Origin: Porphyrobacter sp. ULC335
GTDB lineage: Bacteria; Pseudomonadota; Alphaproteobacteria; Sphingomonadales; Sphingomonadaceae
Direction: 5' to 3'
Length of the DNA stretch: 64,000 bases
NCBI RefSeq assembly: GCF_025917005.1
Contig: NZ_CP078091.1
Span: forward strand, 1,054,001-1,118,000
A program made the translations under genes and the position numbers. Position 1 is the first letter of the stretch. Each line of letters opens with the position of its first letter. The notes beneath the pieces were generated by a model that saw only the letters and a list, made by a program, of their open reading frames with translations, was not told where the DNA came from and did no database searches. Below, in pieces: positions 52,105-60,230 of this stretch.

Positions 52105-53244
52105 ATGGCCGAGGAAACTGCTGGCGAAAAGACCTTCGACCCAACCCCCAAGCGGCGTGAGGACGCCGCCAAGAAGGGCGATGTCCTGCGTTCCAAGGAA
52201 CTCGCCACTGCCGCCGCCACCGGCACAGGCGCGCTGGCGCTGCTGGGGCTGGGGTCGTGGCTCAACGAAGGGCTGGCGCAGGTCGCCCGCGCGGGTTTCA
52301 GCTTCGATCGCGCCGCGCTGGATGGCTTTACCCCGGGCGCGATGATGGGCGATGCCGCACTGGCCGCGCTGCCGCCGGTGCTGGCGTTGGGCCTGATCGT
52401 CGCTGTCGTCACCACGGCCTCGCAATTGCTGCTGGGGCAGGATGGACGCTTCATCGCCGCCAATGCAGGTTTCAAGGGATCGCGGATCAATCCGCTGTCG
52501 GGCTTCAAGCGCATCCTCGGCTGGCAGGGGCTGATCGAGCTGGGCAAGGGGCTGGCAAAACTCGCGCTGCTGGGCGGGATCGCGTGGTACTGGGCCAGGG
52601 ACCGCGTGCCGGAACTGCTGGCGCTCGGCACGCTGCCGCTCGAAGCGCAACTGGGCGTCGCGACCGAGGCGATCACCAGCCTGATCGGCGCGCTGCTGAT
52701 CGGCCTCATCATCATCGCCGGGATCGATTATCCGCTGCAACGCTTCCAGCGCGACAAGCGGCTGAAGATGAGCCTTCAGGACATGCGCGACGAAAACAAG
52801 CAGGCCGAAGGCTCGCCCGAGATGAAATCCGCCCGCCGCCAGCGCCAGCGCGATCTGGCACGCGGGGGCGTGGCCAAGGCGATGAAGGAAGCGCAGTTCA
52901 TCGTCGTCAACCCGCTGCACTTTGCAGTGGCACTGACTTACGATCCCGACCGCGCGCCCGCGCCGCTGCTGCTGGCGAAGGGGCGGGGCGAAACCGCGCT
53001 CGCCATGCGCGAGATCGCGGCGGAAGAAGGCCTGCCGGTGCTCGAATATCCGCAGCTCGCCCGCGCGGTCTATTTCACCACGCGCCCGAACCAGATGGTG
53101 CGCGAGGAGCTGTATGTCGCGCTTGCTTCGCTGGTGGCGTTCGTCCTCGCGCTGAAACGCGGCCAGCGCCCGCGCCGCCCGGTGGTCGACGTGCCGCAAT
53201 CCCTGCGGTTCGATGGCGATGGGAGGCCGGAAAATCATGCTTAA
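52105..53244 (+). CDS. flhB: flagellar export switch protein FlhB
   Basis: A 379-residue protein. The N-terminal half (to ~215) has four membrane helices, with the basic DPTPKRREDAAKKGDVLRSK near the start. The cytoplasmic half holds the autocleavage site, which reads N269-P270-L271-H272 (NPLHFAVAL) instead of the usual NPTH. Asn and Pro, the residues needed for cleavage, are present and align exactly with Salmonella numbering. Cleavage allows the switch from hook to filament export with FliK. The fliD promoter begins within its last codons. Confidence 0.95.
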   Translation: MAEETAGEKTFDPTPKRREDAAKKGDVLRSKELATAAATGTGALALLGLGSWLNEGLAQVARAGFSFDRAALDGFTPGAMMGDAALAALPPVLALGLIVAVVTTASQLLLGQDGRFIAANAGFKGSRINPLSGFKRILGWQGLIELGKGLAKLALLGGIAWYWARDRVPELLALGTLPLEAQLGVATEAITSLIGALLIGLIIIAGIDYPLQRFQRDKRLKMSLQDMRDENKQAEGSPEMKSARRQRQRDLARGGVAKAMKEAQFIVVNPLHFAVALTYDPDRAPAPLLLAKGRGETALAMREIAAEEGLPVLEYPQLARAVYFTTRPNQMVREELYVALASLVAFVLALKRGQRPRRPVVDVPQSLRFDGDGRPENHA

Positions 53245-53267
53245 ACTCACCCCGGAGCACCCGTTCT
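53240..53267 (+). promoter_or_regulatory. FliA-type promoter for fliD-fliS
   Basis: CTTAAAC is followed after 13 bases by CCCGTTCT, the same layout as the flgM and fliC promoters, with C for G at the first -10 base. The -35 overlaps the flhB stop codon. The -10 ends only 7 bases before the fliD ATG, so the transcript would be leaderless or nearly so; no ribosome site is visible before fliD. Confidence 0.65.
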
Positions 53268-53274
53268 GACTGAC

Positions 53275-54705
53275 ATGCAAACCTCAGGCTCATCGATCAT
53301 TTCGGCGCTTGGCGCGGGCAGCGGTATTGATTTTACCAAGCTGGCCGCGGACATCTCGGACGCGACCTTCGCTGCCCAGCGCAACCAGCTGTCCGCGCGC
53401 AAGACCTCGCTGGAGGCGCAGATTTCCGCTGCCGGGCAGCTGCGCGGCGCGATCACCGGGCTGGCAGGCGCGCTGGGCGACCGGATCCGCAGCGGCGATC
53501 TTGCGCCGAAAGCCGATATTGCCAATGCGTCCGTGGCGCGGGTCAGCGTGCCTGCCGGCCTGTCGCCGCGCGGCACCTTCAGCCTTGAAGTGACCCAGCT
53601 TGCGCAGGGGCAGACGCTCGTCGGCCGCTCGCTCGCCAGCCGTGATGCGCTGGTGGGAGAGGGCACGCTGACGCTGCGTTTCGGCACGGTGAGCGGCGCG
53701 AGCTTCACGGCCGATGGTGCGCGCGCCGCGGTCGATATCGCCGTCACCGCGACCGACACCCTTGCCACCCTTGCCACCAAGATCAATCAGGCGAGCGGCG
53801 GGGCGGTGAGCGCCTATGTCGCCAATGGCGCAAGCGGCGCGCAGCTGGTGATGAAGGGCAAGGAAGGCGCGGCCAACGGCTTTGTGCTGGAAGCCGCTGG
53901 TGCGGGCGGCGCAGAGGCTCCCGGCGATCTCAGCTATATCGGCTGGAGCCCCGCCACCAACACCACCGAACTGCAAGCCGCCGCACGCGATGCCGCCTTC
54001 CGGCTCGACACCGTGGCGATGACCAGCCCCACCAACCGCGTCACCGGCCTGCCGGGCGGCTTCACCCTCAACCTCACCGGCACCAACACCGGCGCGCCGA
54101 CCAGCCTGAGCTTCGCCAGCAACCCCGATGCCATGTCCAGCGTGATGGGCGATTTCGTCGCCGCGCTGAACGATATCGTCTCGCAGATCAATGATCTCGC
54201 CGCGCCAATCGGGGGCGAGCTGGGCAATGATCCGGGCGCGCGCGAGTTGCGCCGCGATCTGGCCGGGCTGGCAAGCCGGGTGGTGATGCCGGGCGCTACG
54301 GGCAGCGAGCCGCGCACGCTGGGCGATCTGGGCCTTGCGGTGAACCGCGATGGTACTTTCCGGCTGGAAACGGCGCGGCTCAACCGCGCGCTGGAAACCA
54401 GCCCCGACGCGGTTGCGGCGATGTTCACCACCGGGGTCAACGGCGTCTTTGCGACAATGGACCGCTTCGCGCGCGAGAACAGCCTTGTCACCGATCCCGG
54501 ATCACTGGGCGGATCGCTCAAGCGGTTCGAGACGCAGAAGGCCGCCAGCGATGATCGCCTTGCCAAGATTGCCGAGCAGCAGGAAAATCTGCGCGAACGG
54601 CTGACCCGTGAATTCACCGCTTCGGAACGGCGTGTGTCAGCCTCGCAATCGACTCTGAGCTTCCTGCGCCAGCAGGTCGACATCTGGTCGAACAGCGACC
54701 GGTAA
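53275..54705 (+). CDS. fliD: filament cap protein FliD
   Basis: A 476-residue protein. The N-terminus (ISALGAGSGIDFTKLAADIS) and the segment SLEVTQLAQGQTLVGRSLAS are FliD signatures. The C-terminal coiled coil (LKRFETQKAASDDRLAKIAE, then ERLTREFTASERRVSASQST) ends the protein. It caps the growing filament and directs flagellin folding. The start lacks a ribosome site and lies just after a FliA-type -10. fliS follows after 9 bp. Confidence 0.94.
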   Translation: MQTSGSSIISALGAGSGIDFTKLAADISDATFAAQRNQLSARKTSLEAQISAAGQLRGAITGLAGALGDRIRSGDLAPKADIANASVARVSVPAGLSPRGTFSLEVTQLAQGQTLVGRSLASRDALVGEGTLTLRFGTVSGASFTADGARAAVDIAVTATDTLATLATKINQASGGAVSAYVANGASGAQLVMKGKEGAANGFVLEAAGAGGAEAPGDLSYIGWSPATNTTELQAAARDAAFRLDTVAMTSPTNRVTGLPGGFTLNLTGTNTGAPTSLSFASNPDAMSSVMGDFVAALNDIVSQINDLAAPIGGELGNDPGARELRRDLAGLASRVVMPGATGSEPRTLGDLGLAVNRDGTFRLETARLNRALETSPDAVAAMFTTGVNGVFATMDRFARENSLVTDPGSLGGSLKRFETQKAASDDRLAKIAEQQENLRERLTREFTASERRVSASQSTLSFLRQQVDIWSNSDR

Positions 54706-54714
54706 GGGAGGGCC

Positions 54715-55083
54715 ATGATGCATATGCTCAGCCGCAACCCGGCCGCCGCCTATCGCCGCGTCGCATTGGAAGCGCGGATCGAGGCGTCGGGCAGCGCAGA
54801 CCTTACCCGCATCTGTCTTGAGGAGGCGCAGGCCGCGTTAGGCCAGGCCTTGATCGCGCTTGACCGGTCCTTGACCCCTCCCAGAGAGCCCCTGACCCGC
54901 GCGCAGACGATCATGCTGTGGCTCGCCCAGTCGGTCGCGCCGGGCCATCCGCTGGGGTCGAGCCTCAAGGCGTTCTATGGCGGGCTGGCGGGGCAGATCG
55001 GCGCCAATCTCCAACAGGCGGACGCCGCATCGCTTGCAAGAATTCAAAGCGATATCAGGGATATACTTGAAGCGGCGAGATGA
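54715..55083 (+). CDS. fliS: flagellin export chaperone FliS
   Basis: A 122-residue helical protein directly after fliD. It resembles FliS in RNPAAAYRRVALEARIEAS and in the four-helix pattern, ending ASLARIQSDIRDILEAAR. FliS binds the flagellin C-terminus to prevent premature polymerisation. ATG codons at 54715, 54718 and 54724 are possible starts. It is the last flagellar gene of the cluster; a parS site follows 11 bp after its stop. Confidence 0.87.
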   Translation: MMHMLSRNPAAAYRRVALEARIEASGSADLTRICLEEAQAALGQALIALDRSLTPPREPLTRAQTIMLWLAQSVAPGHPLGSSLKAFYGGLAGQIGANLQQADAASLARIQSDIRDILEAAR

Positions 55084-55094
55084 CTTTCCGGCAG

Positions 55095-55110
55095 TGTTTC
55101 ACGTGAAACA
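55095..55110. other. parS centromere site (ParB binding)
   Basis: TGTTTCACGTGAAACA is a perfect 16-bp palindrome, identical to the consensus bacterial chromosomal parS. ParB loads here and spreads, and ParA/ParB then segregate the chromosome; known sites cluster around the replication origin. It occupies the 44-bp space between the convergent fliS and alpha/beta hydrolase genes. No parA or parB gene is in the window. Confidence 0.93.
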
Positions 55111-55127
55111 TTTGCGGAACACCGGTT

Positions 55128-56000
55128 TCAGCCAATCCATTCCCCGATAATCCGCGCCGCATCGGCTGGGTCCTGGAAGGGGTGAAAATGCGTCATGTCC
55201 GGGCGGTAGAGGTCGGTGCCCTTCGGCAGGACATTCGCCAGCTCCGGCCAGGTCGGCGAGCTTTTGAAATCGTTGAGATCGGTCATCTGCGCGCGCACCA
55301 CCAGCACCGGAATATCGACGCGCTTCGCCGCCTCCAGCACCGCACCATTGCTGCGGCTTGAGGCATAGACGCTGGCCTCGACTTCGGGGGCGCAGGCCAG
55401 TTCCAGACCCTCTCCCGAACGGGCGGGGACGAGGCCGTGGCGGCAGTAATCTGCGAACACCTTGGCGTCGAACAGGTTGTACGGATCGCGGCTGGCAAAG
55501 CGTTCGATCATCGCTTCGGCGCTCGGGAAATCGCGCTTACGGCGGATCGCGGGGTGGGGATTTTCGGCGGTGTAGAGCGGCTGGCCAGGGGCGTAGAATT
55601 CCGGCGCGAGGATCACCGGATCGAACAGCACGAGGCGGGAAAAGCGGCCGGGCTTATCGGCGGCGACTTGCAGCAGGGTGTGCGCGCCCATCGAATGCCC
55701 GATGCCGACCGCTCCGCTGATGCCGGATTGCGCAAGAAATTCAGCCACATCGCTGGAAACCAGCCGCCAGTCGTCAATCGGCCCGGCGCGCGATTGCCCG
55801 TGACCGCGCAGGTCGATGGCATAGGCGGGATGATCGGGGAAACGCTCGATGATCGCGTCGAACACGCGTCCGTGAAAGCCGGTCGCATGGGCGAACACCA
55901 GCGGCACTCCACTGCCGGACGACGGCCATTCGTGCACCGCCAGGTCGATGCCATTGGCGGGGTAGAGGTGGGTGACGGGGGCGGGGCGAAGGGTGCTCAT
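55128..56000 (-). CDS. alpha/beta hydrolase
   Basis: A 290-residue alpha/beta-hydrolase-fold protein from ATG 56000 (MSTLRPAPVTHLYPANG). The oxyanion-hole segment FAHATGFHG, AIDLRGHGQSRAG and the nucleophile elbow GIGHSMGAHT are present; near the C-terminus is DMTHFHPFQDP with the likely catalytic His. The substrate is unknown. It starts 55 bp downstream of the flippase gene on the same strand. Confidence 0.88.
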   Translation of the reverse strand: MSTLRPAPVTHLYPANGIDLAVHEWPSSGSGVPLVFAHATGFHGRVFDAIIERFPDHPAYAIDLRGHGQSRAGPIDDWRLVSSDVAEFLAQSGISGAVGIGHSMGAHTLLQVAADKPGRFSRLVLFDPVILAPEFYAPGQPLYTAENPHPAIRRKRDFPSAEAMIERFASRDPYNLFDAKVFADYCRHGLVPARSGEGLELACAPEVEASVYASSRSNGAVLEAAKRVDIPVLVVRAQMTDLNDFKSSPTWPELANVLPKGTDLYRPDMTHFHPFQDPADAARIIGEWIG

Positions 56001-56055
56001 CCCTCTGCCCCAACCGCATCGCGGGCGGGGTGTCAATCAGGCGCTTTTGACAGGC

Positions 56056-57561
56056 TCACTCGGCCGGAGCGGGGGCAGGCACAGCTTGCGCGGCATCCTC
56101 GCTCTCGCCCCGGTTGCGCGCGAAATGCAGCGCCTCGGCAATGCGGCCGGGCGCGATGAGGTGCAGTGCGCCAAGGTACAGGGCAACGCCCAGCGGCACC
56201 GCGATGCCCAGCGCGACGAGGTCCATCACCGGCGGCAGTCCCCACAGCACCAGCCACACCCCCGCCGCCATCGCCGCCGCGGCGGCGAGCGGCGGTGCAA
56301 TCGCGCGGATCAATCCGCGGACCGTCAGCCCGATAATGCCGCCCGACAGGACCACCGTCGCGCAGGTCAGCAGCGCCATCCCGCCGACCCAGCCCCACGC
56401 GAAACCGGGCACGCCCCAATGCGATCCGATGAAATAGGAAGCGGGCATCACCACACTGCCGATCATCGTGATCCGCAGCGCCGCCCACGGCACGCCGCGC
56501 GCATTGGTGGCGGGGGCGAACAGGATCTGGAGCGTCATCATCGCCATCGCGGCCGACAGGATCGGCAGCAGCGGGACGATCTCGATCCATTGCTCGCCCA
56601 GCAGCACCGGCACCAGCACCGGGGCGACCACCGCCAGCCCGGCATAGGCGGGCAGCGCCACCATCATCACCAGCCGGATTGTCGCCAGCAGCGCGGTTGC
56701 GGCGACATCCTGCTGGCGCGAATAGGCGGCATAGGCGATCTCGTTGATCGGCGGCACGAACTTGGCCGCGAGCAGCTGCGCCAGAAACAGTCCGGTGGAA
56801 TAGACCCCCAGATCATGCGCATCAAGCACGCGGCCTGCAATCACCACATCGGCCTGACTCTGTACGAACCAGAACAGCTGCGTCGCGGTCATCACTCCGC
56901 CGAAGCCCGCAATGTGGCCTGCGCCGGTGAAGCGGAAGCTGGGGCGGATCGGCGCGCCTGCGGCCCATGTCATGCCCACCGCCTCGGTCACGATCATCGC
57001 CAGCGGCGCCGCGACCAGCGTCCACACGCCCCAGCCTGACAGCGCCCCGGTCAGCGCCGTCAACGCGCCAACCACCGCGACCACCAGCCGCACCTGCGCC
57101 GGGCGGCGGAACTCCATGCGGCGTGCCATGATCGCATAGGGCAGGGCGCAGAACGGCACCGCCAGATAGAGCAGCGCCTGCACCCGCAGCAGGTCTGTCA
57201 CCATTGGCTGTTCGAACCACATGGCGACCAGCGGCGCGGCGAGGAACTGGGTCAAGGCCAGCCCGCCGTTGAGCAGGATCAGCATCCCCAGCGTCTGTCG
57301 CAGGCGTTCTTCGGAAACCTCTTCTTCGCGGATCAGTGCGCTCGCCAGACCCCAGCCGTTCATCGTGCTGAGCAGCATCAGCATCACCTGCGCCATCGCG
57401 AACAGGCCGTAATCCTGCGGGGCGAGCAGGCGGATCACGATCAGGGTCGAGGCCCAGGAGACGATCTGGGTCAGCACCTGACTGCCCGAGCGCCAGATCA
57501 CCGCCGTGCGCACCTGAGATGCGAGCGACGGGCCGGTGGGTGCGGGGCCGCCTTCAACCAT
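56056..57561 (-). CDS. polysaccharide flippase, Wzx/MATE-like
   Basis: A 501-residue inner-membrane protein with about 12-14 hydrophobic helices. It belongs to the polysaccharide biosynthesis (MVF) group: the N-terminal VIWRSGSQVLTQIVSWASTL, then VIRLLAPQDYGLFAMAQVML, is typical of Wzx-type lipopolysaccharide or exopolysaccharide repeat-unit flippases. Its start overlaps the CelD/BcsL-like gene by 8 bp, so both are likely part of a surface polysaccharide pathway. No glycosyltransferase is in the window. Confidence 0.87.
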   Translation of the reverse strand: MVEGGPAPTGPSLASQVRTAVIWRSGSQVLTQIVSWASTLIVIRLLAPQDYGLFAMAQVMLMLLSTMNGWGLASALIREEEVSEERLRQTLGMLILLNGGLALTQFLAAPLVAMWFEQPMVTDLLRVQALLYLAVPFCALPYAIMARRMEFRRPAQVRLVVAVVGALTALTGALSGWGVWTLVAAPLAMIVTEAVGMTWAAGAPIRPSFRFTGAGHIAGFGGVMTATQLFWFVQSQADVVIAGRVLDAHDLGVYSTGLFLAQLLAAKFVPPINEIAYAAYSRQQDVAATALLATIRLVMMVALPAYAGLAVVAPVLVPVLLGEQWIEIVPLLPILSAAMAMMTLQILFAPATNARGVPWAALRITMIGSVVMPASYFIGSHWGVPGFAWGWVGGMALLTCATVVLSGGIIGLTVRGLIRAIAPPLAAAAAMAAGVWLVLWGLPPVMDLVALGIAVPLGVALYLGALHLIAPGRIAEALHFARNRGESEDAAQAVPAPAPAE

Positions 57562-58657
57562 GGGCCGGACTGCGCAGCGCGAGGGTTCCGGGGTAATCGG
57601 GCAGCAATTCTTTGCCCCACACGCGCGCCAGCAGCAGCGCCGCGGCAGGGCTGCGCACGAACAGGAGGTCGGTCATGGCATAGCCTTCGGCCGCGCCCAT
57701 CTGGGCCTTGTAGCCGCTATCGCCCACACCGAGATCGAGCAGCCGCTGGCCAGCGCCGATCGCTTCCTCGAGCACGCGGGAATTGACGAGCTTGCCGATG
57801 TTGAAACTCTTGAGATCCTCGGCGTAGCTGCTGGCGATGCCATATCGCACCGGGCCATCGTCAAGATCGAAGCTGAAGGTGACCGGACGATCATCCAGCG
57901 TCAGAATCGTCGCCACGAGGCTTTCGGCAATGACCGGATCGCACAGGGCATCCTGCCACAATCCGCGCTGGGCGGCGGTCAGGAATTTGGCGCCGCGTCC
58001 GTCGGTTTTGCGAACGATCCAGCTTTGTGCCTCGATCCGGCCCATGGCTTCAAGCACGCCCGCGTTCCATTCGCTCCCGCGGTATTGGCGCCAATGCGGC
58101 GTGCCAAGCTCGCAAAGCTTGCGCCAGGCGGCACGCAGTTTCCGGGCTCTCGACGCGCGCGGCCAGCCATCTTTCCGGGCCTTGTCGAGATCGACCACCC
58201 AGCTTGTGCCGGCGGGGCGGGCAACGATCCGCCAATTGGCGAGATGTGCTGCCCCGATCAGCAGGGCGATCGCGGGGTCGTCGCGGCGTGCCGGGCCAAT
58301 TCGCCAGACAGGGCCAAGGCTGCGTGCGGCGGCGTGTTCCAGCGCGTGCGCCAGTTCGAAGATGTCGCAATCGGGTGAAATGAGGGGAGAGCGCAGCGGC
58401 CAGTATGATCCCGGCACCTTGCGCGCGCCGGTGATCGCAGGGCCGAAAGGGACAGTCGGAATGGCGGCCAGCGGCGCGCCGTCCGTTCCGCGCAGCAGCA
58501 GGGTGCGGCCCGCATCAGGACTTCCCGCCCGGTACCAGCTTGCGCGCAGGAAGCGATGTCCGGCCAGATTGCGCTCCGCCAGCGCGTCAATCTCGGGCGG
58601 GAAGCCCGAGGTCGCCGCGACCTTCAGATGATCGGCTGCAATCGTGCTTTCGTACAT
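57554..58657 (-). CDS. GNAT-family protein, CelD/BcsL-like
   Basis: A 367-residue protein resembling the CelD/BcsL acetyltransferase-like group, with the GNAT-6-type fold in the C-terminal half (LTLDDRPVTFSFDLDDGPVR and SYAEDLKSFNIGKLVNSRVL). Such genes commonly lie in exopolysaccharide or cellulose loci and are thought to acylate the polymer or its precursor. It overlaps the flippase gene. The 81 bp between its start and the next gene upstream show nothing definite. Confidence 0.75.
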   Translation of the reverse strand: MYESTIAADHLKVAATSGFPPEIDALAERNLAGHRFLRASWYRAGSPDAGRTLLLRGTDGAPLAAIPTVPFGPAITGARKVPGSYWPLRSPLISPDCDIFELAHALEHAAARSLGPVWRIGPARRDDPAIALLIGAAHLANWRIVARPAGTSWVVDLDKARKDGWPRASRARKLRAAWRKLCELGTPHWRQYRGSEWNAGVLEAMGRIEAQSWIVRKTDGRGAKFLTAAQRGLWQDALCDPVIAESLVATILTLDDRPVTFSFDLDDGPVRYGIASSYAEDLKSFNIGKLVNSRVLEEAIGAGQRLLDLGVGDSGYKAQMGAAEGYAMTDLLFVRSPAAALLLARVWGKELLPDYPGTLALRSPAHG

Positions 58658-58738
58658 ACTGCCCGGCCATAGCGCGCGCGCGTAACCACGCAGTTAACCA
58701 CGGACTTCGCAGGCCAGCTTCGGGTCAGCACACCACGC

Positions 58739-59851
58739 CTAGAAGACGACGACGCTGCGGATCGATTTGCCTTCGTGCATCAGGTCGAAGGCGGTGTTGA
58801 TCTCTTCAAGACCCATCACGTGGGTGATCATGGGATCAATCTCGATCTTGCCGGTCATGTACATGTCGACGATCTTGGGCACATCGGTGCGGCCCTTGGC
58901 TCCGCCAAACGCAGTGCCGCGCCAGTTGCGCCCCGTCACCAGCTGGAACGGGCGCGTGGCGATTTCCTTGCCCGCTTCGGCCACGCCGATGATGATCGAT
59001 GTGCCCCAGCCGCGGTGGCAGGCTTCCAATGCGGTGCGCATCACCTCGGTATTGCCGGTGGCATCGAAGGTGTAATCCGCGCCCCCGTCCGTCATTTCGA
59101 CGATCTTGGCGACGGTTTCCTCGCGGCTCAGCCCTTTGGAATTGAGGAAGTGGGTCATGCCGAACCGCTTGCCCCATTCCTCGCGCGCGGGGTTGATATC
59201 GACCCCAATGATGAGGTTCGCCCCCGCGAGCCGCGCGCCCTGGATGACGTTGAGGCCGATCCCGCCGAGGCCGAACACCACGACATTGTCGCCGACCTGC
59301 ACCTTGGCGGTGTTGGTCACCGCGCCGACCCCGGTGGTCACCCCGCAGCCGATGTAGCAGGCGGACTGGAACGGGGCGTCCTCGCGGATTTTCGCCACCG
59401 CGATCTCGGGCAGGACAGTGAAGTTCGAGAAGGTCGAACAGCCCATGTAGTGGAAGATCGGCTGACCCTTGTAGCTGAAGCGCGTGGTGCCGTCGGGCAT
59501 CAGCCCCTTGCCCTGCGTGGCGCGGATCGCGGTGCAAAGGTTGGTCTTGCCGCTGAGGCACGATTTACACTGGCGGCATTCCGGCGTGTAGAGCGGGATG
59601 ACATGATCGCCGGGCTTCACGCTGGTCACGCCAGCGCCAACCTCGCGCACGATGCCTGCGCCTTCATGGCCCAGAACGCTCGGGAAGATGCCCTCCGAAT
59701 CGAACCCGTCGAGCGTGTAGGCATCAGTATGGCAGATGCCGGTCGCCATGATCTCCACCAGCACTTCACCGGCCTTGGGGCCCTCCAGATCGAGCTCGAC
59801 GATTTCGAGCGGCTGCTTGGCGGCAAAGGCAACGGCGGCGCGGGTCTTCAT
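58739..59851 (-). CDS. frmA: S-(hydroxymethyl)glutathione dehydrogenase (class III alcohol dehydrogenase)
   Basis: A 370-residue zinc-dependent dehydrogenase. The catalytic-zinc region has [20 protein letters not shown] and [13 protein letters not shown]; the structural zinc cysteines lie in [18 protein letters not shown]; the NAD site is [20 protein letters not shown]. The close match to the class III type indicates oxidation of S-hydroxymethylglutathione (formaldehyde detoxification) and reduction of S-nitrosoglutathione. The usual partner S-formylglutathione hydrolase is not adjacent. The gene may also be called adhC. Confidence 0.95.
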   Translation of the reverse strand: MKTRAAVAFAAKQPLEIVELDLEGPKAGEVLVEIMATGICHTDAYTLDGFDSEGIFPSVLGHEGAGIVREVGAGVTSVKPGDHVIPLYTPECRQCKSCLSGKTNLCTAIRATQGKGLMPDGTTRFSYKGQPIFHYMGCSTFSNFTVLPEIAVAKIREDAPFQSACYIGCGVTTGVGAVTNTAKVQVGDNVVVFGLGGIGLNVIQGARLAGANLIIGVDINPAREEWGKRFGMTHFLNSKGLSREETVAKIVEMTDGGADYTFDATGNTEVMRTALEACHRGWGTSIIIGVAEAGKEIATRPFQLVTGRNWRGTAFGGAKGRTDVPKIVDMYMTGKIEIDPMITHVMGLEEINTAFDLMHEGKSIRSVVVF

Positions 59852-59906
59852 GGGCGGGTCTCCTTGACCGCTCGCCTATTCCCGCAGGTTTGCAGCTTTG
59901 CAAGCC

Positions 59907-60185
<279 letters not shown>

Positions 60186-60230
60186 TTACGCTCTCTCGGC
60201 AGCCTTGCCATGCTTGCCGGAGAGCGCCCC

